Part shown: positions 44,031 to 57,540 of the stretch, one piece after another
Layout: each line of letters starts with the position of its first letter
How positions within the stretch are numbered: the stretch's first letter is position 1
Notes under the pieces: generated by a model
The model's input: only the letters and a program-made list of their open reading frames with translations
The model's database searches: none
Told to the model about the DNA's origin: nothing
Translations under genes and position numbers: made by a program
Source: Platerodrilus igneus
Taxonomy: Eukaryota > Arthropoda > Insecta > Coleoptera > Lycidae
Length of the DNA stretch: 64,000 nucleotides
Reading direction: 5' to 3'
Assembly: GCA_036346225.1 (NCBI GenBank)
Contig: JARFIW010001190.1
Location: 1,116,001-1,180,000 of the forward strand

Positions 44031-46890
44031 AAGGAATGAAATGTAGAAAAATTAATTGGCATTTGGGGCAGCAGAGAACGGTTTAAGGTCATTGATATGC
44101 CACTTTTCTTGACGTTTTCCTGCGGTGTCTTGGAGTTTATAAATAAGTGGACTAATAACGCGAGTAACCTGACATAAAATAAATTTTGGAGCTAATTTCG
44201 AAGAGAATTTTTAGTAGCATCAGATAAGACATAATTTCTTTTCTAAACCTGTTCACCTAAAGCAAATGAAATATCTTGTTTTCTAGAAATTTTGAAAATC
44301 TTTTGAGACAAATTGCGCCCCATTATCACAGAGAATAATTTGAGGAACACCAAAGATAAGAAATACATTTTGTTCTAGAAATTTAATTATAGCGGCAGAT
44401 GTGGCTTTAGTTAACGGTTGTACAATAACGATTTTAGAAAACCAGTCGGTGACGACTAAAAGATATTGGTTACCTTTTATTGATCGAGGGAGAGGTCCTA
44501 ATAAATCAAGTGATATTAATTGTAAAGGATAAGATACATGTTTGAAGTTACACATCAAACCAGAACGAGCTTCTTGAGAACTCTTCTGAGCCCCGCAAAT
44601 TTTACAGTTTTTAATATAGCGGCAGACAGATTGTTTTAATTTAGGTCAGTAATATAATTCCGATATTTTAGCTAAAGTTTTTGTAACACCAAGGTGAGCA
44701 GCTGTAGGGTCGTCGTGACACAATTTAAGAACTTCACTGCGTTTAGCGGTAGGAACTACAAGTTTCCATTCAGGGATGTTAGAGATTTTGTGAGAAAAGG
44801 AAGATACACATTTATACAATCTATTATTCGTCACACGGAAGGTGGAAAATTTATCGGAGTTTTCAGAAACTTTCTTTATTATATTATGATGCCAGGCATC
44901 AGGAATTAGATCTGGAAGGTTAAGAGAAGCGACATCACGAGATAAGGCTTCAGGTACGATATTTAATTTGCCAGGTCTATGGCGAACGTCAAAGGTAAAT
45001 TGAGAGATACTTAATTCCATCTTGCCAATCGACCTGCGGGTTGTTTTAAGTTATTTAACCATGTGAGAGCTGCACAATCAGTAATTACTGTAAAATGTGT
45101 ACCTTCAACATATCCTCTGAATTTTTCAATGCCAAAAATAACCCCTAGTAATTCACGTTCGGTAGCTGAATATTTTTGTTCAGCAGAAGTTAAAGCACGA
45201 CTAGCATAAGCAGTAGGGTGTTTTATTCCATTATTTACTTGAAACAGCATCGCGCCTAGACCAGTAAGTGAAGCATCGGTTTGAATATAGGGCCTTTGGT
45301 CAAAATTGGTCGAAATTAAGATAGGTGCGGAAGTGATTAACGTTTTGATTTGTTCAAAAGCCTGCGGAGCTTCTAAATTCCATTCAACAGATAGACTTTT
45401 CTTTTTATTTTTAATTAAGGCGGTAATGGGTGTAGATATAGTTAAGAGATTAGGTAGAAAAATGTGATAGCAACTAATCATTCCTATTAAACGGTTAATT
45501 TCGGTAACAGTTTTTGGTGTTTTGAATTTAGTAATAGCGTCGACTTTAGCAGAATCTGCTGGAAGACCAGTTCCATCGATAATAAAACCAAGAAGTGTAA
45601 GAGAGGAACAACAAAATTGACACATCTCCCAAATTATTTTAAAACCTGCTAAATTTAGGCGTTCAGCAACTTCATTAAGTGTAGCTATATGTTCTTCAAA
45701 GGAAATCGAGATGACCTATATGTCGTCTAAAAATACAAGGACGCGTTCTTGGTGTAAGATAGGACCTAACGTTTGATCCATAGTACACTGTAAAGTTTGT
45801 GGTGCATTACAGAGACCAAACGGCAAGAAATTATATTCGAACAGACCCCCGACCCGGAACACAAAAAGCAGTCATTGGACGTGAAGGAAGGAATCTGATA
45901 AAAAGCTTGTCTAAGATCGATAGATGAGATAAATTTAGCGTTTCGAAGCTGACTTAAGATAGAATCAGTACGAGGTAAGGGATAGGCATCAGCCACAGTT
46001 ACAGAGTTAAGCTTTCTTCCGTCGAAACAAACACGCACTTTATTATTCTTCTTACGAACCAACAACACGGGAGACATCCATGGCGAATTTGAAGGAGAGA
46101 TAACTTCGGATTCAAGCGTTTTATCTACTTCGGAATGCAAATATTTTGTAATGCAGGCGATAAGGGATATTGACGTTGCTAAAAGGAACAGTATCACCCG
46201 TAGAGATAATATGGGTTGCAGTAGTGACACAACCAAGTTCAGAAGTATTTATTTTACGAAATTTGTCAATTCTAGAGTTAAGACTTTCATTCTGGTGTCG
46301 GTAAGAGAAATTTTATTAGATATACCAACTGACGCACAAGAGTTTGTTTTAAGCGAAGTTTTCCAAGAAAAATCTTGGAAATATAAAGATAAATTAAAAA
46401 GTTGGCAAAAATCAACGCCAAGTAAAGATGGGTGAGCTAGTGTAGGCACAATTAAAAATGGAACATCTCGTCAAGTGACTCTGTACGAATTTCTAATTTA
46501 AGAAAACTAGTTACATATATTTTATTGTCGTCAGCTAAATTGATAAAGGTTTTTTCTGGAATAACCTAAAATTTAATGTTTTGTTTAGATAATTGCTGTA
46601 AGCCTTCGTTATTTATAAGAGAACATGCCGATTCCGTGTCCAATAAAGCGATTACATTTAGAGAGCCAATGGAGATGGGTAAATTCGGGCGATTATCTAG
46701 AGGTTTTTTAACAAGTTGTAAGGCAGCAGGGTTTTTATGGTAAAAGGAATGAACTGTTTTCAGCCAATTTGACCATTCGGCAGGGGTGGAACGACATATT
46801 TCAGATAGGGGAGGTGAGTTGTTCTTTGAATTTAAGGTAGCTGTAATGTTATTATTACTAGGTAGGTTAAATAAAGATTTAACATTCGGG
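44031..46890 (-). pseudogene. Gypsy pol: protease remnant, RT, RNase H, integrase
   Basis: In element order: a protease-like part near 46,690-46,560 in pieces; RT in 46,236-45,766 with SPWMSPVLLVRKKNNKVRVC and ISSIDLRQAFYQIP; RT end and RNase H in 45,625-45,011 with FDQRPYIQTDASLTGLGAML and ERELLGVIFGIEKFRGY. The zinc-binding integrase N-terminus is in 45,020-44,646 (LCHDDPTAAHLGV), and the core in 44,558-44,283 with SLDLLGPLPRS (first Asp) and ILCDNGAQFVS (second Asp). C-terminal pieces reach 44,040 (KWHINDLK). The YLDD part near 45,720 lies in a different frame. At least five breaks are present. The enzyme set would copy and insert the element. Confidence 0.87.
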
Positions 46891-46903
46891 GTAGTTTTAT
46901 GCT

Positions 46904-48219
46904 TTAATTCTGTTGACGCCTCGGTGTGTTGAATTGCTCTTGTTGAGGACGATTTTGGGTCCTTGAGATATACACGTCCCGAGTAGGAATATCTCTGACA
47001 AAGTTTTCCGATAAGTTAGAGTTACATTTTATACATTTAGATTTATAGGTACTGTTACGACTGCAGCCATAACAGAAGAGTTTTTTTGGGTATGTACAAA
47101 CGTTATAAACATGTCCGCTTTTTTTGCAATTCCAGCATTTAACTGAGTTTGTCGCTGGAGAAACAGGAAGATTAATAATAGATACTTTACAAGAGGGTTC
47201 TGATTGACATGCTAAGTCAGGTTCTAGGAGGCCGGATTGTTTTGCTGGGGAAGAACAATATTTATCTATACGTAACTTCACTTCTTGAAGAGAGCGTCAT
47301 AAATTTTTAATTGAGGTAAAGAGGATATGTGTTGTAAAGCTAAACGTTAAGAAAAATACGGATTTAGATTTCTTAGAAGTTGCTCAATAATTTCGGTTTC
47401 GGGTGATTTTTTTATCTAATCTGCTATATAAAGCTTCAATTGAGGTAATAAAAGAGATTACGTTTTTGTTAGGTCCCTGGGTACGATTTTTATTTCATTC
47501 CAGAGATCAGTTATATAGCCATGAGGTAAGAAATTGCGTTTTAAGCTAGTAACTAATTCTTCCCAGGTAGAAATCTGGTTTTGTATATTTCAATACCAAA
47601 TCAACGCTGAGCCAGAAGATAATTCTCCTGCTGAGAGAAATAATTCTTGGCCTGTACAGCTACGAGAAATTTTAAAATCATTTACTCGGTCTAGAAATGA
47701 TATTAAAGATATTTGGGAGTTAAAACTCGAGAAAGATATGCCCCGTTTATACACGGATATAGATTTCAGAAACGAGGTACTCGGTTGCGATAAGTTCATA
47801 TTAGAGAAGGCAAGAGGCAAATTTACATCTGCAGCTAAGTTAAGTTTTTCAATTAAGAGAACGTCAGATAAGAAAGTTTGCTTCATTTCATTTTGCCTGT
47901 TCGTCTTTAAATAGTGATAACAATCTAATCGTTGTTTTAAATGTAGTATACGAGAAATAATGCGTTTTAGCTCTAAATTTGAAATTTCTGGATTTGTTTT
48001 CTGGACTATATTATTAATATCGTCTAGGGATTGTTTAATCTTAAAGGTATTTTGTAATAAATCGAAAGTTAATGTACGAGAAATTAATTGACCGTTATCT
48101 TCTTGTGCTAATACAACCTTTATTTGGAAACGTCTGTCGTTTTGATTTGATGCAGGTTGGATGCTGCGTGATTCCAGTTCGAAGATCGTTTCAATAGACT
48201 TAAGATGTGAGGGATTCAT
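46904..48219 (-). pseudogene. Gypsy gag with zinc knuckles
   Basis: The N-terminal frame (48,219-47,590, 209 residues) starts MNPSHLKSIETIFELES and has Leu-rich helical stretches typical of a capsid-type gag. After breaks near 47,300-47,580, a second frame (47,281-46,904) carries VKCWNCKKSGHVYNVC, a CCHC zinc knuckle, and a second Cys cluster FCYGCSRN. The gag packages the element RNA. It is broken by frameshifts and stops in the middle. Confidence 0.8.
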
Positions 48220-49007
48220 TATATTACTGTATAGGAAATAGATATACTAAGATAAGATTAAGGGAAATAGACGACAGTGGTTTTTTAAGAAAATAAATTT
48301 TTTCTAAAAAAAATCCACAAAAGTAGTTAATTATTTAGGTTCACTTTAATAAATACCCGCCACATATACAATAGTTATACTAAGATTTAGAGCAAAAAAG
48401 CAAGTTTTGGTAATCTAAAAAAGATTACATCAAGACAAGTATTTAACCAATGAGTTTTTTTAAGAATTTTTTGCATAATGATTGAGAAATATAGCTCTTA
48501 CAGTAATAAGTTATCCAGGGATAACAATACTTCCTGGAAAAAATCATTTATATTCAAAGGTAAAACATTTTTGTTTAATCCAAATTAGGTTAGATAATAA
48601 ATGTCCAGCACACCTCAAATATAAATACAGTTTCTATAAGGAACATTTAAATAACACCGTTTTTGTAAATAAAAGGTAAATTGCACTAACTTGAAACTGC
48701 ATCTTTAAGGTAAGTAAACGTAAACAACCAAGTACCAAGGTAACAATTTCAACCAGTTAAATTGGCATTTAATGCTCCATCTAGTGCAGCCAACCAACAA
48801 AAATTAAAAAATAACTGGAGGTAACTAAACCATAAAGGTTACTATATTAACTATTAAAAATCACTAGAAACCAAACATTATTAATTATTTTGGATATAAT
48901 TGAGTGAACCATTTTTTCTAAAAAAATTTGAACATTTTCAAAGCTAATATCAAGTTACAAAAAAGTTACACAACGGATTCGAATATTCAACAAACACGTG
49001 TAAGTCG
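48220..49007 (-). other. Leader of the gypsy element
   Basis: An AT-rich 5' untranslated part between the 5' LTR and gag. No clear TGG-type primer-binding site directly adjoins the LTR; the first bases read TAACGACTTACACGTG in element sense. Confidence 0.5.
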
Positions 49008-49529
49008 TTACAGTCGAGCATTCGTTATACTGCGCAATTGTTATACTCGCGATATAATTCCTGCCGATTGTAACTTATACGGCACACGTTTTAAAAGTGA
49101 TGCAACCGCTTTTTAAGTCAATTTGCGGGCACTATTTAAATCAAAATAAACTATTTACATTCTCAGGGTCCCACGATGTTTGCGGGCTGGATTCAATTCA
49201 CGCCTCGTTGAATCAGATTTCCCTCCATTCTTCTTGTGTCTTTTATGCTCCTAGGGAATGAAGGAACACCAGGTAACAGGTACAATAAAAGATAAAGATA
49301 GAAGGAACCTACATGCTTAAAAAGAAAAGACACACGGCACAGATAGATGTTGCTTGCTCGAGCTTGTAACTTAATGGCGTCTTTCTACACCACGCACGCA
49401 CTCCGCCATTCCCTCTGCGCAGGCGCGACTCGGGGACGATAGAAATTGACATGTTTAATTTTAAAAATACGCGGGAATTACCTGATAAATTATAAATAAA
49501 ACTAGAACATGCTACGTGCCATTTTGGCA
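49008..49529 (-). repeat. 5' LTR of the gypsy element
   Basis: Partner of 41516-42038. A short ORF on the minus strand here is an LTR shadow, not a gene. Confidence 0.92.
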
Positions 49530-50726
49530 ATGTTTTGGTGCCAATTAATTTTTAACAAGTTAATTGAGCAGTTCTATTTGTATCACATGAATCAGCTATG
49601 TGTGCTGGAGAAACAGAAATAACAAAATATAAATACTCAGGTGACAGTTATCGACATTTATGATTAGCTCTATTTATGCCGAAGTTAAAAGTAGTTATTT
49701 TATATTTATATACATTTACTAAAAACTTCGTTAAATAACTTAAATATAAAAATATTGTATAAATTTTACAATTACTGTAAGATGAATTTCAGAAATATCT
49801 GTGCCTATTCGAATTCTTCTATAAGAGCGAATTTAAATTTTCTTGCTTAATTTAGATTAGGTGTATTATTTAATTTAAACCCAAATAAGATTAAAAACTT
49901 TCCTAAAAAGTAGGTTGGTCTTTTTTTTACACATCACCGACTAATTCAATAAAAGTAGCATTTGTCTGGAACATCGGTTACGAATACATAAGTTTTATCA
50001 ATAGGAAGGTGTATATAAAAATATTAGTCCAATGAGAAATCTTATTTCAAATACATATATAATTGAATTTATTATATAATAAGAGTATTCCTATAAATGT
50101 CCAAAAAAAAAGATTAGAGTACTAGACCTTTGTGGAAATGAGCATTATTAATGTTATATAACCTTTTTATAAATACTTGACTGTGTTACAGCAGACTAAC
50201 CTTTGGCACTCTAGAGATGAATTATTCACCTCGATGTTTGAAGTAGTTGAAGCAACTGTCTGCGGCGACTGCAGTTCTACGTCGCTTTTCAAAAAATTTT
50301 AAAGAAAAATTTTTGTTCCTTAGTTTATCAATTATCGTTTCTTTTACTTGTTTGTCCTTTCTGTTTGGTGCACCAGATTTATGTGTATTGCTATTTTACG
50401 GCATACTTCTTAGTATGTAGTATAAAGTTAATAACGGTAGACGATATACCCAAGATTGTGAATAATGAAAACACTATTGCAGTTGCTCTTACAGAATTTT
50501 GTATTTATTGTAGTGCCAAAGCCGTTAAAAGTTTATCAATATGTCAAGTGATTTAGCTTTTAAGCGTTTAAGATGTCTGAGGGGTGATCTCGTGACAGCT
50601 CATACCCATTTATTCTAATGTATTTTACTTAAATTTTCAATTATATTCAGTTACAATAAATGTATTCCACGTTGAAGCATTCTTTACATTTCTATCTTAG
50701 CAAGAAACAAGTTTTCAGTTTTATTG
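49530..50726. other. Non-coding gap
   Basis: AT-rich with no recognised gene. A short palindrome-rich part (GCGGCGACTGCAGTTCTACGTCGC) lies near 50,265. Confidence 0.4.
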
Positions 50727-52151
50727 TTAAGTTGGTCCTAAGGGGTATACTACAACGAATACACGTACAGCAGATTCGCATAGAAGATGTACAATTATAC
50801 AAACATATCCCAAACATATGGATTCAGAATTAAATGCTACGGTAATAGCAGGTTCTACCTGAGAACTTGTACTGGGTGAGATAGCGGAATTTGAAATATT
50901 ATTATTATTCTTGGCAAGAGAACTTACGGGCGTTCCTTGTGATAAATCACGAGTATTAGAATGGACATTTTTGTCCGATTTCTTCTTAAAACAAAGTAAA
51001 CTATGATGCCTATTTTGACAATAATTACAAGAATGCCTTGAATTACACGAAGAAAGAGTATGAGTTACGCTTAAACAATTAACGCATCCGTTTTTTGATT
51101 TAATAATTTCAAATCTGTCTTGCGGTGAATTCATATTTTTAATCGGCGGACATTGGTATATTTTAAAATGATTATCTTTTTTACACAATATGCACAAAAG
51201 CGAACTGGAAACAAATGCTTTAGTCTTAAATGCGGGCGGTTGCGGTTTATGATTATAGTTATAAGACTTCGTATTATCATTTGAGCGTTCTAAAATTTTA
51301 ACTTGATCTTGAATAAAACTTATCAGCGTTTTATAAGAGGGAATTTTCGTATTTCGAACGGACAATTCAAACGCTTGTGCGGTTTCTGCATCTAGTTTCT
51401 TTAAACCCCAATGCAAAAATATAAAATCTTGCAGGTCGGTAATTCCCACCTGTAACAGCGCTGCAATAGACGCAGAATATTTTTCAATAAATGTATTTAA
51501 ATTGTTAGCGGATCGTGGACAATTTTTTAATTCAAAAATATTATTTAAATAGTGTGCACCTAGCGTACGTTTATCCTGGAACTTTTTTACCAAGCTATCC
51601 CACAATATACTGTAAGTTTCAGCACAGGGAACTATACCTGCAGTTATCTGCAGGGCGGAATCTTTTAATTTACCCATAAGGTATTGTACCCTCTGGCCAT
51701 CAGTAAGTTGAGGGTTTAGGTGAATATAAGTCTTAAAAGACTGGTAAAATACATCCCATTTTAAGATTTCACCGTTAAAATACGGGATTTATATAGGCGG
51801 TAAGGGAATCGAAATTATAGGGGTAGCACTAGTAGCCCTTTGATGCGGTGGTTTAAATTGAATTATATTATTACGCGCGCGTTTGATTCTACTATACATT
51901 TCCTCAAATGCATTTAAACTTTGATAATCAGGTTGAAATTCCGGTTTCAATAATAATTGGTATTCATTTATCTTATCCACAATAGATTCAAACCTTGACC
52001 TTAATTCATCCATCATTTCGGTATCTGCCATTAAATTTTCATTAGCTCGCGACTCAAATGAAGAAATATTTTTTGAACAATCATATAATGCTGTAAGCCG
52101 CTGAAATATACTCTCCTTCTTCTTGTGTAACATTTTTAGCTTATCTTCCAT
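50727..52151 (-). pseudogene. BEL/Pao gag, truncated before pol
   Basis: The N-terminal frame (52,151-51,789) begins MEDKLKMLHKKKESIF and is helical, as in BEL/Pao gag. One in-frame stop at 51,789 interrupts it; the same frame goes on through YFNGEILKWDVFYQSF and LMGKLKDSALQITAG to a 316-residue piece. This contains the block LDAETAQAFELSVR and then Cys/His-rich motifs (LLCILCKKDNHFKIYQC, CVNCLSVTH, CNYCQNRHHSLLC) that define the nucleocapsid side of BEL gag. After VAFNSESI the expected protease and pol are absent, and the frame ends at 50,727. So only gag remains. No LTR pair could be identified. Confidence 0.85.
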
Positions 52152-53940
52152 TTTTAATAATATAGGAAAAAGAGTTCAAAATTTAACTGCAAGCACTAGT
52201 AAACTAATTTTTTTTTTTGCTAGGATATTTGAGCTCTAAGGACCAATTTAATGGAGGGGTGTAACTTCCTCCACGTAATTAATTAAGTAAGCGGATAGAT
52301 TAAACTATTTAGTGTAAAGAAATTATCAGGATACAATATTGCGGGACTAAATTAGAAAGCGATAAAGCGGTTGTAATCTGGTTGTCTTGTACAAGGTACA
52401 GTATAAATGTTTAATGTTAACCAAGTGCTTAAATTCACATAAACAAAAGTCAAAAACTCACCAGAATTTCTTGGCTTTCTGTGCTATAGGTGATTTTGGC
52501 ACGCACAATCCATGGTTAACACAGTTGCGGTTTATATTATATTTTTTAAGCGGTAAAACAAAAATTTAGGCACTTCTTGAGTACTCTGCGGTCACACACG
52601 ATCCACGTTTTATATAATAATCCACTCTTGCGGACCAGGTGTTCGTTCCAAGATAAATTTGGTTCTATCTATCGCGCACTATCATTATTTATTTTGAATA
52701 CACAACGATACATTTGGCGCGAACTAAGGCACTTATAAATTAACTATAAGTTGCCGAACCAACTTCATTTATTTGAATTCGAGCCCCTTACGTTCGGGTC
52801 GTCATATTATTCTGAAAATCTCTGCCCGCTATGGTGAAACTCCACAGTTCTGTGCTATTTTACTCTGAAATCGACGCTGATTACTGCCAGCTTTTCTTTA
52901 CTATAAATCCCCAAATCACAGCTTCATCAAAAAAGTTTGCCACAGCTGCTCAGCTGCTATCTGAAGTATACTACTGTACTAAAAAGCAAACGCATCTACA
53001 GTGACGATTTATTCATAACAACATACTACACCAAAAATCCTTATCAGTCCTTATTACAAACATTCATCTTTGAAACGATACATTTTCTAAAAATTTGCTG
53101 ATTAAATTTTTATCCAAAGATTAAATTTTATTTTAAAGTAACAGGGCCTTTTCATATCCTTTACATTACCCCAGTTTTCATAAGAGCTCATAGTAAAACC
53201 TATAAACACTCGTGCTAATTTTCGCACAACCAAATGCCATAAGTCCCTTTTACCTTGTACATACACAAATATTACATAAATTATTTTATACATATAAAAT
53301 TTACACATAAAAATATGATCAAATAATAAATCACAAAAATTCATTCGGTGCCTTTTAGTTCATTAAATTTATAGAAATATACCCATAAGGCATAAAATGT
53401 CATTATACGCAAAATAAATCCACAAAAGAATTATACACAAAAATCTGGTACCTGAATGCACCACCACACATGTGTCCATAATCATATCATTGATGACTGT
53501 TGCCCTCATCAATGACTGCACGTTCTGGAATCTCCCTAAGTTGTATGATATTAGTTAAGACTGCGCGCTGCTGTTTTATTTTCTTTATCACCACTTGACG
53601 GTACAGGCAGACTCTACCAACTCTGCTACTAGTCTATGGATACACCACCAAATCGATCCATCAACAATCACTGCTGCATTTTTGTGCAAGCCTTGCACCA
53701 ACAACCATATAAAAAGCAGTTTGTACTTACGTTCATAAAGTATGCATCAGAGCTTTAAACAATCTTTTTCATTAATTCGAATACTGCTAATACACACACA
53801 TATTTTATACTACCTTGTGCATAACTTTTATCTTAAGCATTATATCATTACTTGTTCACTACTATTCGTAAACGCCTTGATGAAAATCAAAAGAGAGTCC
53901 TTCTACCTCTTCTTGGTGTTTATATATTATAATTTAATTA
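52152..53940. other. Non-coding stretch, possible BEL leader
   Basis: Directly upstream of the BEL gag. On the minus strand a CTGGTGAGT donor-like site lies near 52,460. Otherwise I find no motif and no LTR. ORFs here are short and without domains. Confidence 0.4.
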
Positions 53941-53944
53941 AGGG

Positions 53945-54005
53945 GCCGCTATGCTTGCGGTCACGTCCTCAATGCTCCACCCGAAGGTACTACACTGGGT
54001 TCAAA
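53945..54005 (-). repeat. Inverted fragment of the SINE-like repeat
   Basis: The complement of 53971-54000 reads GTAGTACCTTCGGGTGGAGCATT, the head of the tandem repeat found at 39,740. Confidence 0.6.
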
Positions 54006-56209
54006 CGCAAAAATATAAACGTGCTCCTAATTATTCTAACTTCAAAATTAACACATCCTAAATAAAAATCTAACAATTGAAACAAAAACTTAAAATAGGG
54101 TTTTGGTGTTTATATAGCCCATTTTTCCCCTCTTAAGCTTCAAAATACTTGCAACTCCGTTGATACAAACAAACACTTTTCTACAAATGCAAAAGTTTCG
54201 TGCTCTAACCGACATCAACTTCGTTGAATCCAAACCACTACTTTCAAACGCTTACAATAACATCTCTTCTACGGAACTATCTGTCTCCTTCTATCCAATA
54301 CACACAATCTTCCATCCTTTGCTTTCTTTGTAACTTGATTTTGTCCTTGGCGCAATAGCCCTCTCCAAACAATCTTCGAAATAATCCTGTTTCATTTACC
54401 CATATATTCTATCTGATACTCCATCTCTATTTATTTTTAGCACATTATACTTGTACGTTATCTCTTTTATTCCCCACTTAATATTAAAATCTTTCAATGA
54501 TGTTTATAGAACATGCGGAATCTCACTCGTACATATTAAATCCATTCTTACCTTGTCTTCCTGAATTTCCCCCAAGTATGCAAGTTCTCTAAATTTAACG
54601 ACGGTTGAACAGTGTAACATGTCAATTCACTGTTCCCTCGCCATGTTACATTGAGGTCCCACTTCTTTCCTTATAAAAGCATTTCTTCATCTTAATTTTA
54701 TATTAATACCGTTTACAATCACAAGTTAGTTTTGATTTGTGTAACATTTCCCTTTACTACTATTAAATAATACACTATATACATCCATCTTTAGTTTTAA
54801 TTTAATATTTTTTCTTTTGTATAAATAATACAAATAATTATAATCAGATGTAATTTTCTATATGGTAAACTTTTGAATAATGTTCATAAATCCACAACTG
54901 GTGTATATATAAATCTGTCATTTAGGATGGTGTCCTTGTTTGTCCTTCTCTCAAAATGTGTGGTTATCTTCAAAACCAGAATAAATTTTCGTGCTTTTGA
55001 AATTTGACTTTCTTTTGTACACATGCCGTTTCCAAATAAAGATGTCCTTTCTAATGCCAAGATGTCGTACCTGGTATGTAAAAGGTGTCTTTTCCTTTAT
55101 TCTTTTTAACATACATAAATATCATTTCAGAATTCTAGCAAAATGCGTATGCACAAAGTCTACCTGAATAATCCGTTCAAAATATTAATGAATGGTACGC
55201 TGATTACAGATAAATTTTTATACTGTTCCTCGTGGCGTGTTACAGTATTGCGTTTTTGTAACACGTTAATTTTCTAGGGTCCTCCCGTAGCATATCCTCT
55301 AGTGGCAAATCCTCCTGTGGCATATCTTACCGTAGCATATTCTCTGGTAAAATATCCTCTGATGGAGAATTTAATTATCTATGCTAGGCTATCAGAGGCC
55401 TATGTATTAATTTTACTACCTTCAAATATTATCTTTTATTGTACAAAATTGCCGTTATTTACCTTCTAAAATAAATTAAATGCTACGTTGACAAAACATA
55501 TGGTTGTAGAACTGAAGGATTGTCTCTAACAAATTAGATATTTGAGGTAACAACCAAAATAAACAACGATGGTGATCGTCTCAACAAACCGTAAGAAGAT
55601 CCTATAGCTCTGAACAAGCCGTAAGCTCAATGTATAAGTATACGTTTTCTTTCATATATCCTGAATACAGGTATAAGTTTATCTTATTTACTTTTGTCAT
55701 AGAACGATGTGCATGCGTTACATTTTAAATCTCAATTATCTAGAAAAATAATTCATGTAAAATATAGTCATAACTTTATTTACCTATACCTTAATTAATT
55801 TAATATTATCTTTGCTTTCCTACATAACCTTATGGTTTGTAAACAGAAAAGCTTTCATAAAGCCTTCTTTTGTGGATTTTGAGGTTATGTTCAAATTAAA
55901 TGTTTAATTTAAATTCTCTTAACTAATGTTAAATACAACAAAGCGTATTTATGATTTCTCTTTATTTAGAACGTTAATTTGAAATTGTGTCTAAACACAA
56001 TAATAATTTTAGATTTTTTAATATCTTATCTGGTAGAGTCTAAGACAAAATTTTAAAATTATGAGAATGTAGATATAGAAACTACACTTAGTGTTTTGGT
56101 CGTATGAAAATTTGGTTTTAAGAAAATAACGGTATAATTTAATTTTTTATTAACGTAACTAACTAAACGTCAATATATAAGTTGTATTAAGGTATTTTTT
56201 TTGTCATGT
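54006..56209. other. Non-coding stretch with one minisatellite
   Basis: AT-rich DNA with no gene. The only structured feature is the 15-bp repeat at 55281-55370. The lower end abuts the truncated env at 56,210. Confidence 0.45.
55281..55370. repeat. 15-bp minisatellite, six copies
   Basis: Exactly six 15-bp units of the form CCTCCYGTRGCATAT in 90 bp, diverged from each other. The unit length is a multiple of three, and on the plus strand the frame reads as PPVAY-like pentapeptides without a stop, but no longer ORF surrounds it. Confidence 0.85.
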
Positions 56210-57540
56210 TCTAAATTGCATCCCTATAATCCCTATTTCCTCGTCTTTGTCTTGGGTAATCTTGATTTATAAATCGGGTAGATTTGCTAATTTCTTGCTT
56301 TGTACGGGATCTTGGTAAACTCTAATTATTTCGTTTTTTAATTTTAAATAACAATTTTCCTTAAGGGTGATTAATTTACTTCCGGTTAATGCTAAATTAC
56401 TTTCATCTTGATTGCAATACATTGTTGCGATTACTTCGGTGGGGAAGATGGCTATCCATTTATTTTCCGTTACTTTCTGAATTTTCATGTTGGTGATTTG
56501 TACAGGTTTGGCTTCACAATTTTCATAGTGATTGGTAAATTTGAGAAGTTCTACTTCGCAAGCGCTGTCTTCTTGAATTGTTGTTGTTGTCAATGATTGG
56601 CATAAGTATTGATTGGGTGTGACTTCATTACATTTTTTGTTCGTATAACCGTATCTTTGTTCATTTAAGGATAGGAATTTGGTTTTTGGAATAATAACTT
56701 GGTATGTGCTAGTCATTTTCATTGGAAAAGCAAATAAGTGATAATAATTGTAACTGTTAATCTCTACTATTGGTATTTCTATTAAGAATGTTATATCGTT
56801 GTTTTTACATAGCCTTTAACTGTGGCTATTTTTTCAAATATTAAAATGTTTGATTCCATTACATCGAAAGGTAATTTACTATTAGTTATAAAAGATTTTA
56901 TTCTCAATAATTCTTTTAATAAATCAATTGGTTCTATTATACTTGAATGTAGGGTATTTAATTTTGCAAAGGTTACTGCGTTTTCTAATGTTGCTAGGAT
57001 TTGTTGAATTAAAGTTAGGGTTGATATTATCTGGTTGTATATCGTATTGAATCTGATTAAATCTCGCATGCCTAACATGGTAGTTCGCATGTTATTTTCT
57101 AGGGTTTCTATACGATTGGCTATCCTATCTTGATTTCTAACTAATTTTCTTAGGGTTTCATTAAATTTGATGATCGTTGATTAAGTTAACGATATTTGGT
57201 TACTAATTATGGTTTTGATGTCATTTTGGTTTTCTATTAATTGTTGTATCGCGTTGTCATGGCGTTCTGCGTCTTGATTATCTAAATTGCCGGTAATTGC
57301 TTTGATTATGTTTCCTAATCCGTTGATTAGTCCTCTTTTTCTTCTCGTCATTTGTTCTGTAGGTATTAGTCGATTAAATTTGTCTTCTATATTTTTCAAA
57401 ATGCTTTCTGTTATACTGTCGTAGTTCATCATTTCCATTGCGTATTTTGTTCCGAATTTTGTTGTGTCCATTGATTGTTTTAGTCGAAAATAATTATTTT
57501 TGATTATTTGAAATTCTTGTTTTAGCTCGGTTAAATCGAA
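56210..57540 (-). pseudogene. Env (F-type fusion glycoprotein), truncated and broken
   Basis: The frame 57,471-57,181 contains a furin-type cleavage site RRKR followed at once by GLINGLGNIIKAITGNLD, the fusion-peptide signature shared by errantivirus Env and baculovirus F proteins. After a stop at 57,181 the same protein continues in pieces (57,090-56,791 and 56,722-56,267), with paired cysteines in the last one. The homology to the relative at 24,985-25,656 runs out near 56,210, before the transmembrane segment, so the anchor is missing. The N-terminal surface part lies in shifted frames above 57,471. Env would allow spread between cells; this copy cannot make a functional one. Confidence 0.85.

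Larger units (their letters stand above)
41516..49529 (-). mobile_element. Ty3/gypsy LTR retrotransposon with both LTRs
   Basis: Two direct repeats of 522-523 bp (41516-42038 and 49008-49529) enclose minus-strand gag and pol genes, total about 8.0 kb. The LTRs begin TGCCAAAATGGC and end CGACTGTAA in element sense. They differ at roughly one base in ten by eye, so the insertion is old. No env is recognised. A clear target duplication is not visible: GCTTA flanks one side and ATGTT the other. Confidence 0.9.

Noticed and set aside
53742..54065. 107-codon plus-strand ORF
   Set aside because: AT-rich chance frame, Tyr/Leu/Ile-rich, that runs through the SINE fragment; no gene signals.
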